Shown: in pieces, positions 1 through 6,700 of the stretch
Numbering within the stretch: the first letter of the stretch is position 1
Layout: each line of letters opens with the position of its first letter
Assembly (NCBI GenBank): GCA_026770585.1
Contig: MU647122.1
Location: forward strand, 69,045 to 79,867
From: Baffinella frigidus
Taxonomy: Eukaryota > Cryptophyceae > Cryptomonadales > Baffinellaceae
Direction of reading: 5' to 3'
DNA: 10,823 bases
The notes under the pieces: generated by a model
Seen by the model: only the letters and a program-made list of their open reading frames with translations
Database searches by the model: none
Told to the model about the DNA's origin: nothing
Translations under genes and position numbers: made by a program

Positions 1-50
1 CCCCACACCCCACACCCCAAACCCCAAACCCCAAACCCCAAACCCCAAAC
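1..50. repeat. Telomere-like heptamer tract (CCCCAAA)n
   Basis: The window opens with two CCCCACA units followed by about five CCCCAAA units, and the tract decays at position 51. The period of 7 matches plant/algal-type CCCTAAA telomere repeats with one base changed. Degenerate ends and unique DNA after it suggest an interstitial or subtelomeric tract, but the window edge hides its true length. A small hairpin (GAAGATG/CATCTTC, 58-64 with 72-78) follows. Confidence 0.6.
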
Positions 51-131
51 GCAAAACGAAGATGGTGTTGGCATCTTCGCTAGGGGGCGTGCAAAGTTGA
101 CTGATTTCCCGCCTACAGGAAGTGACTAATC

Positions 132-506
132 GGCTGATACCAAACGTTGGCTGATGTTCCTAGACCTGGGGGAAGGCAACTGCAAAAGTCAACCCCCCCG
201 CACCCTCGAGTCAACTTTTGCCACCTTCCACGGATGTCGTGGAACTTTCCCGTGCGTCAACTTTTGATTGACCACCATCACGTCTAAAGTGGCGCGTGCA
301 GGAAGCCACAGCCGAAGCGGCGCGGGATGGTTACCTTATCCGTAGGAACCCCCCCTATGTTCTTACGGATCGCCTACCGTAGGGTCCTAGGCCTTATCGC
401 TCAGGGGTTGTTCAAAATCCCTTCGAAGTCCGCTGTGTGGTTGGCTGATACCGAAAGTTGGCCGATTTTCCGCCATCAGGCTGATGCCAAACGTTGGCTG
501 ATGTTC
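132..506. repeat. Three 28-bp direct repeats in gene-free DNA
   Basis: A 28-bp sequence starting GGCTGATACC and ending near GATGTTC occurs at 132-159, 443-470 and 479-506. The first and third copies differ at one base and the middle one at several. I see no credible gene in 51-800: the open frames there are short, overlap on both strands and lack consistent codon bias. The rest of the stretch holds only short GTCAACTTTTG-type motifs around 190-270. Confidence 0.55.
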
Positions 507-801
507 GGATCGGAGCAGGAGGGCGCGGCTGAGGCGGCGCGGGATGGTGGGAACTCGCCGCTGGCGCGCGCGACTTCTTCGGGCATGGCCGTGCTCCTTG
601 CCGCCCAGACGAAAGGTGCCGCTCTAGTTTGGGAAGCGTCGAGCTCTGTTCACTTTTTTGGGACCTGACGCGGATCAAATCCCCTCTACGCCCCCCCTTT
701 TGAAAGTTTACCCTATGGGCACTTACAGGGATAAACCCTGAACCCTGACCATTAAACCCAAAATTGCAGGGCACCACCTCGCCTCCGACACACTAATAGG
801 G

Positions 802-951
802 TAACGGCCTGAAAATGGGGTAGTTAGGCCTACGGCATTGCCTTGGACCTCCTACCGTAAGCCGAGACTTTTTGGTCCTAGGATCCCTCGGCCTACGGTA
901 GGAGGTCCTAGGCAATGCCGTATGCCTAACTACCCCATTTTCAGGCCGTTA
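802..951. mobile_element. 150-bp foldback (MITE-like) element
   Basis: A near-perfect inverted repeat runs from TAACGGCCTGAAAATGGGG at the left end to its reverse complement at the right end. Each arm is about 60-65 bp: the arms pair through CTACGGCATTGCC and CCTACCGTA and leave a short loop near 870-880. It has no coding capacity. No convincing target duplication is visible; TA lies at the outer edge of each arm but could belong to the repeat. The inner part contains GGTCCTAGG and CTACGGTAGG, shared with other families in this window. Confidence 0.75.
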
Positions 952-1026
952 GCCTATGAACACCCGCCACCTGAAATCCCACGTATCTTGTATTTGTTCA
1001 GGGTGTATACGCCTATCGACACAACC

Positions 1027-1088
1027 CTATCCCTTAAGTACCCAGTAGGCTCATACGCCCTACGGTAGGGCCCTAGGACCTGCCTAAG
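1027..1088. mobile_element. Partial CTTAAG-family foldback element
   Basis: This starts TATCCCTTAAGT and continues through AGTAGGCTCATACGCCCTAC and GGGCCCTAGGACCTGCC. It matches one arm and the core of the complete elements at 3501-3606 and 9751-9854. The second arm is missing, and the sequence diverges after CCTAAGG. Confidence 0.6.
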
Positions 1089-1146
1089 GCGAGTTAGGGT
1101 GAATATTCACCCTATGGGCACTTGCAGGGATACACCCTGAACCCTG

Positions 1147-1251
1147 TATCCCTTAAGTGGCCATGCCCTCAAATTTGTGGGCCAAGAGGTCCTAGGCAGG
1201 TCCTAGGGCCCTACGGTAGGGCGTATGAGCCTACTGGCCACTTAAGGGATA
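1147..1251. mobile_element. Complete CTTAAG-family foldback element
   Basis: The 105-bp element has terminal inverted repeats TATCCCTTAAGTGGCCA and TGGCCACTTAAGGGATA. Its core holds GAGGTCCTAGGCAGGTCC and GGGCCCTACGGTAGGGC. The same architecture recurs at 1336, 2730, 2880, 3501 and 9751, in both orientations, so it is a dispersed non-autonomous family. No target duplication is clear. Confidence 0.75.
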
Positions 1252-1335
1252 GACCCCAACCCCAAACCGTAACCACAGGGCAGGACCTCCCATCGGGCCT
1301 CTCTCGGATGGTCCTGCTCCCTAAACACTCAACAC

Positions 1336-1439
1336 TATCCCTCAAGTGGCGCGGGGGCCCCAACAGACCCCATGAGGTCCCAGGCAGGTCGTAGGGCCCT
1401 ATGGTAGGGCGTATGCGCCTACTCGCCACTCACGGGGTA
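1336..1439. mobile_element. Diverged CTTAAG-family foldback element
   Basis: It starts TATCCCTCAAGTGGC and ends GCCACTCACGGGGTA, with the family core (GAGGTCCCAGGCAGGTC, GGGCCCTATGGTAGGGC) between. The arms are less well matched than in the copy at 1147, which suggests an older insertion. Confidence 0.65.
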
Positions 1440-1454
1440 TCCCTGAAGGTACTC

Positions 1455-1594
1455 TTATCCGGGGAAACCTATGTTTCGTTCATTTGATGGCAACGAAAAT
1501 TACTACACAATTGCTTTACTATTACTAATAAAAACGAATTGTGTAGTAATTTTCGTTGCCATCAAATGAAAGAAAAACAGGTTTCCCCGGATAA
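1455..1594. mobile_element. 140-bp MITE with TTATCCGGGG termini and ACTC duplication
   Basis: The inverted-repeat arms are about 58 bp each, running from TTATCCGGGGAAACCT through GATGGCAACGAAAATTACTA to a short AT-rich loop. The element is flanked on both sides by ACTC (1451-1454 and 1595-1598), a 4-bp target-site duplication. A second copy of identical length lies at 7924-8063 with its own duplication (GAAT). There is no coding capacity, so it must be mobilised by a transposase elsewhere. Four-bp duplications occur in Sola- and Chapaev-type DNA transposons, but the superfamily is not established here. Confidence 0.85.
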
Positions 1595-1781
1595 ACTCAC
1601 TCAACCCCAAACCGCACCCCCAGGGCACCACCTCCCATCCGGCCTCTCGACGATGCTCCACAGGCGTTTCACATCGACCTCCGACTTCAGGGTTTTGGGC
1701 TCACAACCTGCAAGTTGAGCTCATAACCCTCACGGAGGTCAACATTCTCCAGTCAGCTCAAGACGCTGACGTTCGTCGATC

Positions 1782-2053
1782 GCGAGGGGAGAGAGCGAGA
1801 GAGAGAGAGATAGCGCGAGAGAGAGCGAGAGAGCGAGAGAGAGAACGAGAGGGAGAGAGCGCGAGGGAGAGAGCGAGAGAGAGCGAGAGAGAGAGCGAGA
1901 GAGACAGTGAGAGCGAGAGCGAGAGATAGAGCGAGAGAGAGCGCGAGAGAGAGAGCGAGCGAGAGAGGGAGCGAGCGAGAGAGCGAGCGAGAGAGCGAGC
2001 GAGAGAGAGAGAGAGAGAGAGAAGAGAGGGAGAAAGCGAGAGAGAGAGAGAGA
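1782..2053. repeat. GA-rich satellite (GAGAGCGAGA-type)
   Basis: About 270 bp of almost pure GA dinucleotides with CG interruptions spaced irregularly (GAGAGCGAGAGAGAGA). On the minus strand all three frames read through as Ser/Leu/Arg repeats, so long open frames here are artefacts of the repeat. Positions 1660-1781 upstream hold no recognisable feature. Confidence 0.9.
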
Positions 2054-2080
2054 CCATGAGGCAAGCCCATCAGATTGTTT

Positions 2081-2105
2081 GTTCATGGGAGAATCTCCCA
2101 TGAAC
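2081..2105. repeat. 25-bp near-perfect palindrome
   Basis: GTTCATGGGAGA and TCTCCCATGAAC form a 12-bp stem around one base. It sits just after the GA satellite. A poly-C run of about 14 lies at 2150-2163. Confidence 0.6.
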
Positions 2106-2167
2106 AACAGGGCGGTGCAGACCCTCAGGGGGGGTTCGCGAGAGCGCGACCCCCCCCCCCCCCAGGA

Positions 2168-2220
2168 CCACCATAGGGCCCTACTGTATGGTCTCCCACC
2201 ATAGGGCCCTACTGTATGGT
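2168..2220. repeat. 28-bp tandem repeat, two units
   Basis: CCACCATAGGGCCCTACTG plus TATGGT occurs at 2168-2192 and exactly 28 bp later at 2196-2220. The unit contains GGGCCC and resembles the core of the adjacent GGTACC-type foldback elements, suggesting a duplicated core fragment. Confidence 0.65.
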
Positions 2221-2238
2221 CCCTCACTCGTAGGACCC

Positions 2239-2348
2239 TACAGGGGTACCTCGCTCACAAGAAAACGCCCCCCCCTAGGGACCACACAGTAGGGCCCTAT
2301 GGTGGTCCTAGGGGATGGGTGTTTTCTTATGAGCGAGGTACCCCTGTA
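2239..2348. mobile_element. GGTACC-family foldback element, copy 1
   Basis: The 110-bp element begins TACAGGGGTACCTCGCTC and ends with the reverse complement GAGCGAGGTACCCCTGTA. The arms include an AAGAAAACG/GTTTTCTT pair and a C-rich/G-rich pair. The core has AGTAGGGCCCTATGGTGG. The arms differ by one transition (CACAAG against CTTATG). Other copies are at 2444, 3231 and 6555. There is no coding capacity and no certain target duplication. Confidence 0.8.
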
Positions 2349-2443
2349 CGACCCTACGGCACATGTAGGCCGATGCCTAGAACCGTATGGTGGTCCTAGG
2401 GGGGAAGGGGGGGGGGGCACCCCTGCCCTGCAGGAGTGGCGGC

Positions 2444-2565
2444 TACAGGGGTACCTCGCTCATAAGAAACTGCCCCCCCCCCTAGGACCACCGTAGGGCC
2501 ATAGGCACAGGCCTACTGTAGGGTCCTAGGGGGGGTCGGTTTCTTATGAGCGAGGTACCCCTGTA
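2444..2565. mobile_element. GGTACC-family foldback element, copy 2
   Basis: The 122-bp element has arms TACAGGGGTACCTCGCTCAT and its complement. The CATAAGAAAC inner segment pairs perfectly with GTTTCTTATG. The core reads CCTAGGACCACCGTAGGGCC then GCCTACTGTAGGGTCCTAGG. Between copies 1 and 2 (2349-2443) lies a fragment with GGTGGTCCTAGGGG and long G runs, probably a broken third core. After it, 2566-2729 has only AACCCTGAACCCTG-type motifs and no gene. Confidence 0.8.
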
Positions 2566-2729
2566 GGGTTTCGGGTTGCTGAACCCTGAACCCTGGACCC
2601 TTCAGCTCTGTTTCAGTAGGTACGCCCCCCACTCAAAAAAGGCTACAGGGGACACCCCTGCCCGGAATTCCGGGCAACACGTGACCATCCCCGGTACAAT
2701 CCGAGGGAAAGGATCCAAATCTAGAACCC

Positions 2730-2838
2730 TTTCCCTCAAGTGGCGAGGGGGTCAACATTGACCCCCAAGAGGTCCTAGGCAGGTCCTAGCTAGGGCCCTA
2801 CGGTAGGGCGCATGAGCCTGCTCGCCACTTGAGGGATA
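2730..2838. mobile_element. CTTAAG-family foldback element (CTCAAG variant)
   Basis: The left arm is TTTCCCTCAAGTGGCGAG and the right arm CTCGCCACTTGAGGGATA, with the core AAGAGGTCCTAGGCAGGTCC and GGGCCCTACGGTAGGGC. Both arms carry the CTCAAG form (CTTGAG on the right), so they match each other while differing from the CTTAAG copies. Confidence 0.7.
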
Positions 2839-2879
2839 GCCTTTTGAGCCTGGGGGGTGTTCTGAGACCGGCGACATGA

Positions 2880-2988
2880 TATTCCCTTAAGTGGCCAGGC
2901 CCCCAAATTTGCGGGCCAAGAGGTCCTAGGCAGGTCCTAGGGCCCTACGGTAGGGCGTATGAGCCTACGGTTCACTTAAGGGCTATCA
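2880..2988. mobile_element. CTTAAG-family foldback element
   Basis: Ends are ATTCCCTTAAGTGGCCA and TTCACTTAAGGGCTAT, with the usual core in the same orientation as at 1147. The sequence after it (2989-3135) shows no gene and no repeat I can name. Confidence 0.7.
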
Positions 2989-3135
2989 TAGGACTCACCC
3001 TGGGAGCCCTTTTCCCCTGAGGCGGGCCCATCCCGGACCCGGTCCTCACAGGTGTCCTGTCCGGATGCTCTGTCGAAACTCATCTTTGTATAAAAAAAGT
3101 CAAGCATCAAGCTGAAGTGGTGTCTGATTCCTGCT

Positions 3136-3390
3136 CTGCACGCCAGGGCAGAAGTGGGGACGCGAGGGAGAGGGAGAGGGAGAGGGAGAGTGAGAGTGAG
3201 AGTGAGACCTGGTGGCAATGCCCCCAGACGTACAGGGGTACCTCGCTCATAAAAAACTGCCCCCCCCCCTAGGACCCTACAGTAGGTCTGTGCCTAGGAC
3301 CCTGTGGAAGTCGTAGGGGGGGGGCGGTTTCTCATGAGCGAGGTACCCCTGTACGCTGCACGCCAGGGCAGAAGTGGGAACGCGAGTGAG
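3136..3390. repeat. 35-bp direct repeat flanking a foldback element
   Basis: CTGCACGCCAGGGCAGAAGT and the following 15 bases occur at 3136-3170 and 3356-3390 with two differences. Each copy runs into a GAGAGG/GAGAGT microsatellite. The pair brackets the GGTACC-family element at 3231-3353, so the duplication may be linked to its insertion or may be older. Confidence 0.7.
3231..3353. mobile_element. GGTACC-family foldback element, copy 3
   Basis: The 123-bp element has arms TACAGGGGTACCTCGCTCAT and its complement. The inner segment is slightly decayed (ATAAAAAACTG against GGTTTCTCAT). C-rich and G-rich runs pair in the stem. Flanks read ACG before and CGC after, so at most a CG duplication is visible. 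Confidence 0.78.
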
Positions 3391-3500
3391 CGTGAGAGGG
3401 AGAGTGAGAGTTGACATCCGTCACTTTGGAGCGAAACAGAGCCCGGTCTCATCAAACTGGTGAGACCAAATCAGAATGAGACAGAGCTAGAAGGTACCAC

Positions 3501-3606
3501 TATCCCTTAAGTGGCGAGTAGGCTCATACGCCCTACCGTAGGGCCCTAGGACCTGCCTAGGACCTCTTGGCCGTCAAATTTGACTGCCTGGCCACTGAAG
3601 GGGTAT
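3501..3606. mobile_element. CTTAAG-family foldback element, reverse orientation
   Basis: It begins TATCCCTTAAGTGGCGAG and ends near GCCACTGAAGGGGTATCA. The core is the reverse complement of the copy at 1147 (GGGCCCTAGGACCTGCCTAG, then CCTCTTGGCC). Positions 3391-3500 upstream contain only a small hairpin (GGTCTCAT with GTGAGACC, near 3445-3467). Confidence 0.7.
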
Positions 3607-3631
3607 CATATCTGAGCTGCCGGGGCGCTTT

Positions 3632-3799
3632 CACCCTACACCCTACACCCTACACCCTACACCCTGCACCGTACACCCCACACCCTACACCCTACACCCT
3701 ACACCCTGCATCCTACACCCTACACCCTGCACCCCACACCCTACACCCTGCACCCTGCATCCTACACCCCACACCCTACACCCTACACCCTACACCCCA
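3632..3799. repeat. Interstitial telomere-like array (CACCCTA/CACCCTG)n
   Basis: About 24 degenerate heptamers, mostly CACCCTA with CACCCTG and CACCCCA variants. The 7-bp period and CCCTA core match TTTAGGG-type telomere repeats. The same heptamer in reverse orientation (TGTAGGG) lies at 10282-10328. Translation gives a TLHPTPY repeat peptide, which I treat as spurious. The AC/CT-rich stretch 3800-3986 beyond it holds no gene and would be 3' flank of the minus-strand gene. Confidence 0.85.
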
Positions 3800-3986
3800 A
3801 CTCCAACGCAGGCGTTCTGGGTCTCTTCCACACGCGCCACAATTAACCTCGCAATGTACTTCCCCGCATCACACCTCCCCCTTTTGGTGCTGTGGTGCTT
3901 TGTATTACACTCACGTCGCCTCTCTCTCCCTCCTCACCATCAGTCACACTGTGAGCCTGTCTGACCGAGGCTCACACACACCCGCA

Positions 3987-5153
3987 TCACAGCACAACCA
4001 CATCTCTCTCACTCTTCACCCCCACAAGCGCCACCCGCTTACAAATAATCTGCCTGAACCACCCGTCCCGCTCCTCCCCCCCCGGCGCGCTCCCAACACG
4101 CTCTGCGAAAGCCGACGCCGCACGCGTCTGCGCACGCAGCTTCGCCCCCGCGCGCCCCCACGCGGCGCTCGCCACAAACGGGGGGACGGCGCCCAGGTAC
4201 CGCCCCCCTGGGGTGCCGGGCGACCCGTCGGTCCATCCGCCAGTGGGGGTGGGGGGAGGTGGGTGGGTGGGGGGCACGAGGGAGAGGCGGGTGGTGAAGG
4301 AGTTGTCTTCGGCCCGGGCGATCTGCGCGATGAAGACGAGGTCGACGGGCGCGGGGGGGGCGTGTTCCGCGCCCGCGCCCTGCGTCCACGCCTGGAACTC
4401 GAGGGCGTGCGCGGCGAGGACGGAGCGTGGGGAGGGTGTCGTGTGCCCGACGCGCGAGAGGATCTCGGCGCAGAGGAAGTCAGCGATTTGCCGGTCCGTC
4501 CCCTCCTCTGGCATCATGCGCTTGAACGCAGACAAGAACGCCGGGACCTCCTGCTGTGCTTGGAGCTCGAGGTCGCTTATCAGCTTCAAGGAGCGCGTGC
4601 GGCGGGGTCGGGGGCATTGGCGCAAGGCGTCGTACTCGGCCATCCTTTGGCGCACAGGCAACTCCTCGGAGGTCTCGGGCGGGCGGTCTTTGAAGCAATC
4701 GAGGTTCTCGGGCGGGAGGTGTTTGAATCCCTGGAACGGGCCTCTTTTCAACGCGTTCTCTTGGAGCGCCGAAGCGCTCGCCTTCGGGGAGAAGGCGCTG
4801 AACAGCTTGACGTCCCCTGCAACCCTTGGGCGGTTGATAACCCTGGGACTGAACTTCGGGTCCTCGACACGGCCGAGCGGCGGAGAGGGCTGGAGCGGCA
4901 GGGGACCGGAGGATGACGCGCGGCCCATCAAGCCACGAATCCCGACCGGCAAGCCACGAATCCCGACCGGGGAGCCCTCGTGCGAGCATCTTGTTGGAGG
5001 GGGGCGCTTGGTCCACGGGGAACTAGATCTGAGCGGGGGCAACGCTTGGAGGTTCACCGCACGCCCCTTGAGCTGCATGCACGCTGTCATTTCACTCATC
5101 GCCACAACCTGGTGGTTGCTGAAAGCTCCCCTCGGGCGCAACATGCCTACCAT
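3987..5153 (-). CDS. Hypothetical protein, 388 codons, family not recognised
   Basis: I do not recognise this protein. The open frame runs the full span on the minus strand, and codons in its middle and C-terminal thirds end mostly in G or C (for example the segment reading VDLVFIAQIARAED). Overlapping open frames on the plus strand lack that bias and are taken as shadows. Residues about 150-225 look helical and charged (ISDLELQAQQEVPAFLSAF, then TDRQIADFLCAEILSRV). A Pro-rich linker (PPTHPPPPTPTG) lies near residue 300. Residues about 60-80 carry a 7-residue tandem repeat (VGIRGLP twice) encoded by a 21-bp repeat at about 4929-4970. No signal peptide or membrane segment is evident. The ATG at 5153 has A at -3 and G at +4, but the low-complexity first 60 residues make later starts or an unseen intron possible. 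It is divergently arranged with the TPM-type gene. Confidence 0.6.
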   Translation of the reverse strand: MVGMLRPRGAFSNHQVVAMSEMTACMQLKGRAVNLQALPPLRSSSPWTKRPPPTRCSHEGSPVGIRGLPVGIRGLMGRASSSGPLPLQPSPPLGRVEDPKFSPRVINRPRVAGDVKLFSAFSPKASASALQENALKRGPFQGFKHLPPENLDCFKDRPPETSEELPVRQRMAEYDALRQCPRPRRTRSLKLISDLELQAQQEVPAFLSAFKRMMPEEGTDRQIADFLCAEILSRVGHTTPSPRSVLAAHALEFQAWTQGAGAEHAPPAPVDLVFIAQIARAEDNSFTTRLSLVPPTHPPPPTPTGGWTDGSPGTPGGRYLGAVPPFVASAAWGRAGAKLRAQTRAASAFAERVGSAPGGEERDGWFRQIICKRVALVGVKSERDVVVL

Positions 5154-5489
5154 CGTGGGTGCTTTTTCGGTTGGAGATAAAAAAACCCCAAGTCAGCAAG
5201 CGGCTGTTTTATTCTGTTTACTGGTCAAATTTAGAGCTTATTAACCGCAGGGATGAGGATAGAGTTGTAAAATTCCCCCAAAATAGGATATAGGGTAGTA
5301 AAATTCCCGAAATAGAACATCTGAAGGATGTAATGTCAGCAAAAAAGGTTGTAATGTCAGCAAATAAATAAATTTGAATGCTTTTGATTTTCATATTTCG
5401 AAGGGTCAAAAGTCAACACAGCTCAGCAGGTGTCAACTTTCACAAAAGTACGGGAAACTGGAGAGAAAGCCATCCAGGACTGAACGCGA
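5154..5489. promoter_or_regulatory. Probable divergent promoter region
   Basis: This 336-bp AT-rich stretch separates the minus-strand gene from exon 1 of the plus-strand gene, while both flanks are GC-rich. It contains a 15-bp direct repeat TGTAATGTCAGCAAA (5329-5343 and 5350-5364), an AT-rich AAATAAATAAATTT block just after it (about 5362-5375), and two TAAAATTCCC motifs near 5269 and 5299. The AT block lies about 115 bp before the first plus-strand ATG and could be TATA-like. The promoter role is inferred from position and composition only. Confidence 0.4.
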
Positions 5490-5681
5490 ATGAGAATGGC
5501 GGGGCAGCAGGTGCTTCTGCTCGCCTCTTCCCTTCTCCTCGTCGTCTCGCTCTATGGTGCGACTGCGTGGAAGTTGGACAAGAACCTGATGACAGGGCCG
5601 TCGCGGGACGAGAGGGAGGCGTTCAAGGCGACCGGGTGGCCCTTGGACAGCCTCCCCAATCCCATGACGGCCGCCGGCGCG
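5490..5681 (+). CDS. Exon 1: signal-peptide exon of a TPM-domain gene
   Basis: The exon encodes 64 codons. Residues 3-26 form a classical signal peptide: a short polar start, a hydrophobic core (VLLLASSLLLVVSLYGATA) and a likely cleavage after ATA, before WKLDKN. The remaining 38 residues are mixed and charged. The exon ends GGC GCG followed by GTGAGC, a strong donor, in phase 0. This matches the phase-0 acceptor at 8824. A second ATG at 5496 has a better context (A at -3, G at +4) and would drop two residues. Codons are GC3-rich. A residue such as W after ATA can mark plastid bipartite leaders in red-plastid algae, but the acidic residues that follow argue for plain secretion. Linkage to the exons 3 kb downstream is inferred from phase, strand and fit of the protein. 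Confidence 0.6.
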
Positions 5682-6216
5682 GTGAGCCGCCTCTTCCCTA
5701 TCCCTGCGGGTGCTCAGTGGCGAGGGGCGACTGCCGAGTGCTTTCGCGTTCTGATCCTTCATCCACGATGCCGATGTCCGCTCGCCTAGCTGGGGAAAGC
5801 ACCTGTGCTTTCGCACAAGCTTCGCGTGTAAATTTGGCGAAATCCTCCAGACCCCCGCAGTCCCGAACAACTAGCTCTGGCTCAGTCGGGTGGAGTATTG
5901 TTCTCTGCACCATAAATTTGACGTATTTGTACCAGGACTCCTGTGGGGGGGGGGCATCAACGTCCGGTCCCCTGCTTGTGAATAATAATTTTCATCGACT
6001 TGATCAGAGCTGGAACTTGCAACGAAAGGATCGCACCGCCGATGCCACCGGCCCCCAGCCACTCAAGGCTGGCCGTGGCCTGGGTTGAAATGCCGGGGTT
6101 TACACTCGTGCCCAGATGTCTACGCTTCCGCCAGTTGACTAATCCTCGCATTTCCTGGTACAAACCTGCCCGGATCAGTCACCATCCACGAACAAACCTT
6201 GCCCGGGTTTTATCGG

Positions 6217-6356
6217 GGGACATGTTTGATTTAAAAGCAAACGGCCTATCAAACCGGATGCTGGCCCTAATTCAATTTACTTAGGTCCCTAATTAACCTT
6301 CGTCTTACTCCTATGAACACATAGGGATCCATTTTCTTTTCAATTAAACATGTCCC
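6217..6356. mobile_element. Weak foldback element
   Basis: GGGACATGTTTGATTTAAAA at 6217 pairs with the inverted segment ending 6356, with 2 mismatches in 21 bp. Outside the arms AACCTTG (6195) and CAAGGTT (6361) also pair, so the stem may extend. The interior is unique, with TAATTAACC-type AT-rich DNA. Confidence 0.5.
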
Positions 6357-6392
6357 AGGACAAGGTTAGTCCCCCGCCGCTCTGGGAGACAG

Positions 6393-6432
6393 GTGGCATG
6401 CGGGCGCGGGCACGTGCAGAGAGGGATCTTGT
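6393..6432 (+). pseudogene. Degenerate copy of exon 2, 5' part
   Basis: After a CAG (6390-6392) the sequence GTGGCATGCGGGCGCGGGCA matches the start of exon 2 at 8824 with one change. The frame reads VACGRGHVQRG, then diverges and stops. It lacks the domain-defining CDPDG segment. It could act as a cryptic or poison exon if the acceptor is used. Confidence 0.55.
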
Positions 6433-6455
6433 AAGGATACGGCAACCGCCGGTGT

Positions 6456-6527
6456 TTATCCCAGAAAAGGGATTCTAAAATTCGTTTTCTCAAGTCAATT
6501 CCCATACAAATTCATCAGCTTATTCTT
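6456..6527. mobile_element. Half copy of the TTATCTCAG foldback element
   Basis: TTATCCCAGAAAAGGGATTC and the next 50 bases match the left arm and loop of the complete element at 7290-7439, with about 10 differences. The right arm is absent. The fragment is bracketed by an inverted 14-bp pair (GTAAGGATACGGCA 6431-6444, complement 6531-6544). Confidence 0.7.
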
Positions 6528-6554
6528 GTCTGCCGTATCCTTACCGGTGTGCCG

Positions 6555-6675
6555 TACAGGGATACCTCGATTACAAGAAAACGTCACCCCCTTAGGACGA
6601 CCATAGGGCCCTAGGCATAGCCCTACTGTAGGGTCCTACGGGCAGGCGTTTTCTTGTAATCGAGGTACCCCTGTA
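6555..6675. mobile_element. GGTACC-family foldback element, copy 4
   Basis: The 121-bp element has arms TACAGGGATACCTCGATTAC and the complement ending GAGGTACCCCTGTA. The inner segment CGATTACAAGAAAACG pairs perfectly with CGTTTTCTTGTAATCG, although the other copies have CGCTCATAAG there. Both arms have thus changed together. Flanking CCGGTGTG (left) and CACACCGG (right) extend the stem. Confidence 0.8.
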
Positions 6676-6700
6676 CACACCGGCGGTTGCCGTGTGAGGG

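Larger units (their letters stand above)
710..1146. repeat. 38-bp direct repeat pair flanking a foldback element
   Basis: Positions 710-747 and 1109-1146 carry the same 38-bp sequence, from ACCCTATGGGCACTT to AACCCTG, with two or three differences. They bracket the 150-bp foldback at 802-951 and a partial CTTAAG-type element. A perfect 18-bp palindrome (AGGGTGAATATTCACCCT, 1096-1113) overlaps the second copy. The AACCCTG ends recall telomere-repeat derivatives. Confidence 0.6.
1257..1659. repeat. 58-bp direct duplication pair
   Basis: Positions 1257-1314 and 1602-1659 share a 58-bp sequence starting CAACCCCAAACCG and containing CCTCCCATC and GGCCTCTC, with scattered substitutions. Two foldback elements (1336-1439 and 1455-1594) lie between the copies. 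A weaker related piece (GCAGGGCACCACCTCGCCTC) lies near 766-785. Confidence 0.65.

Noticed and set aside
182-222. Possible foldback of GCAAAAGTCAAC and GTCAACTTTTGC
   Set aside because: Only 8 bases actually pair before mismatches; too short in a region of recurring GTCAACTTTTG motifs.
1739-2227. Ser/Leu/Arg-repeat open frames on the minus strand
   Set aside because: Three frames are open at once because the DNA is a GA satellite; there is no evidence of a protein.
2239-2348. 5-bp target duplication GACCC at the first GGTACC element
   Set aside because: It requires asymmetric element ends, and the other three copies show no comparable duplication.
2239-2496. Short open frames giving GTSLIRK/SEVPLY/YLAHKK peptides
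   Set aside because: These are translations of foldback arms, not genes.
3567-4916. Long plus-strand open frame (449 codons) starting in the telomere-like repeats
   Set aside because: It begins as a heptamer-repeat peptide and continues antisense to the minus-strand gene without consistent codon bias or recognisable domains.
4213-5244. Plus-strand open frame of 343 codons
   Set aside because: It is fully antisense to the minus-strand frame with better GC3 bias. The plus-strand reading is rich in Ser, Arg and Gly, typical of a shadow frame.
5490-5681. Plastid bipartite targeting signal in exon 1
   Set aside because: W after ATA is compatible, but the following segment has several Asp/Glu residues, unlike a transit peptide. 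Kept only as an alternative.
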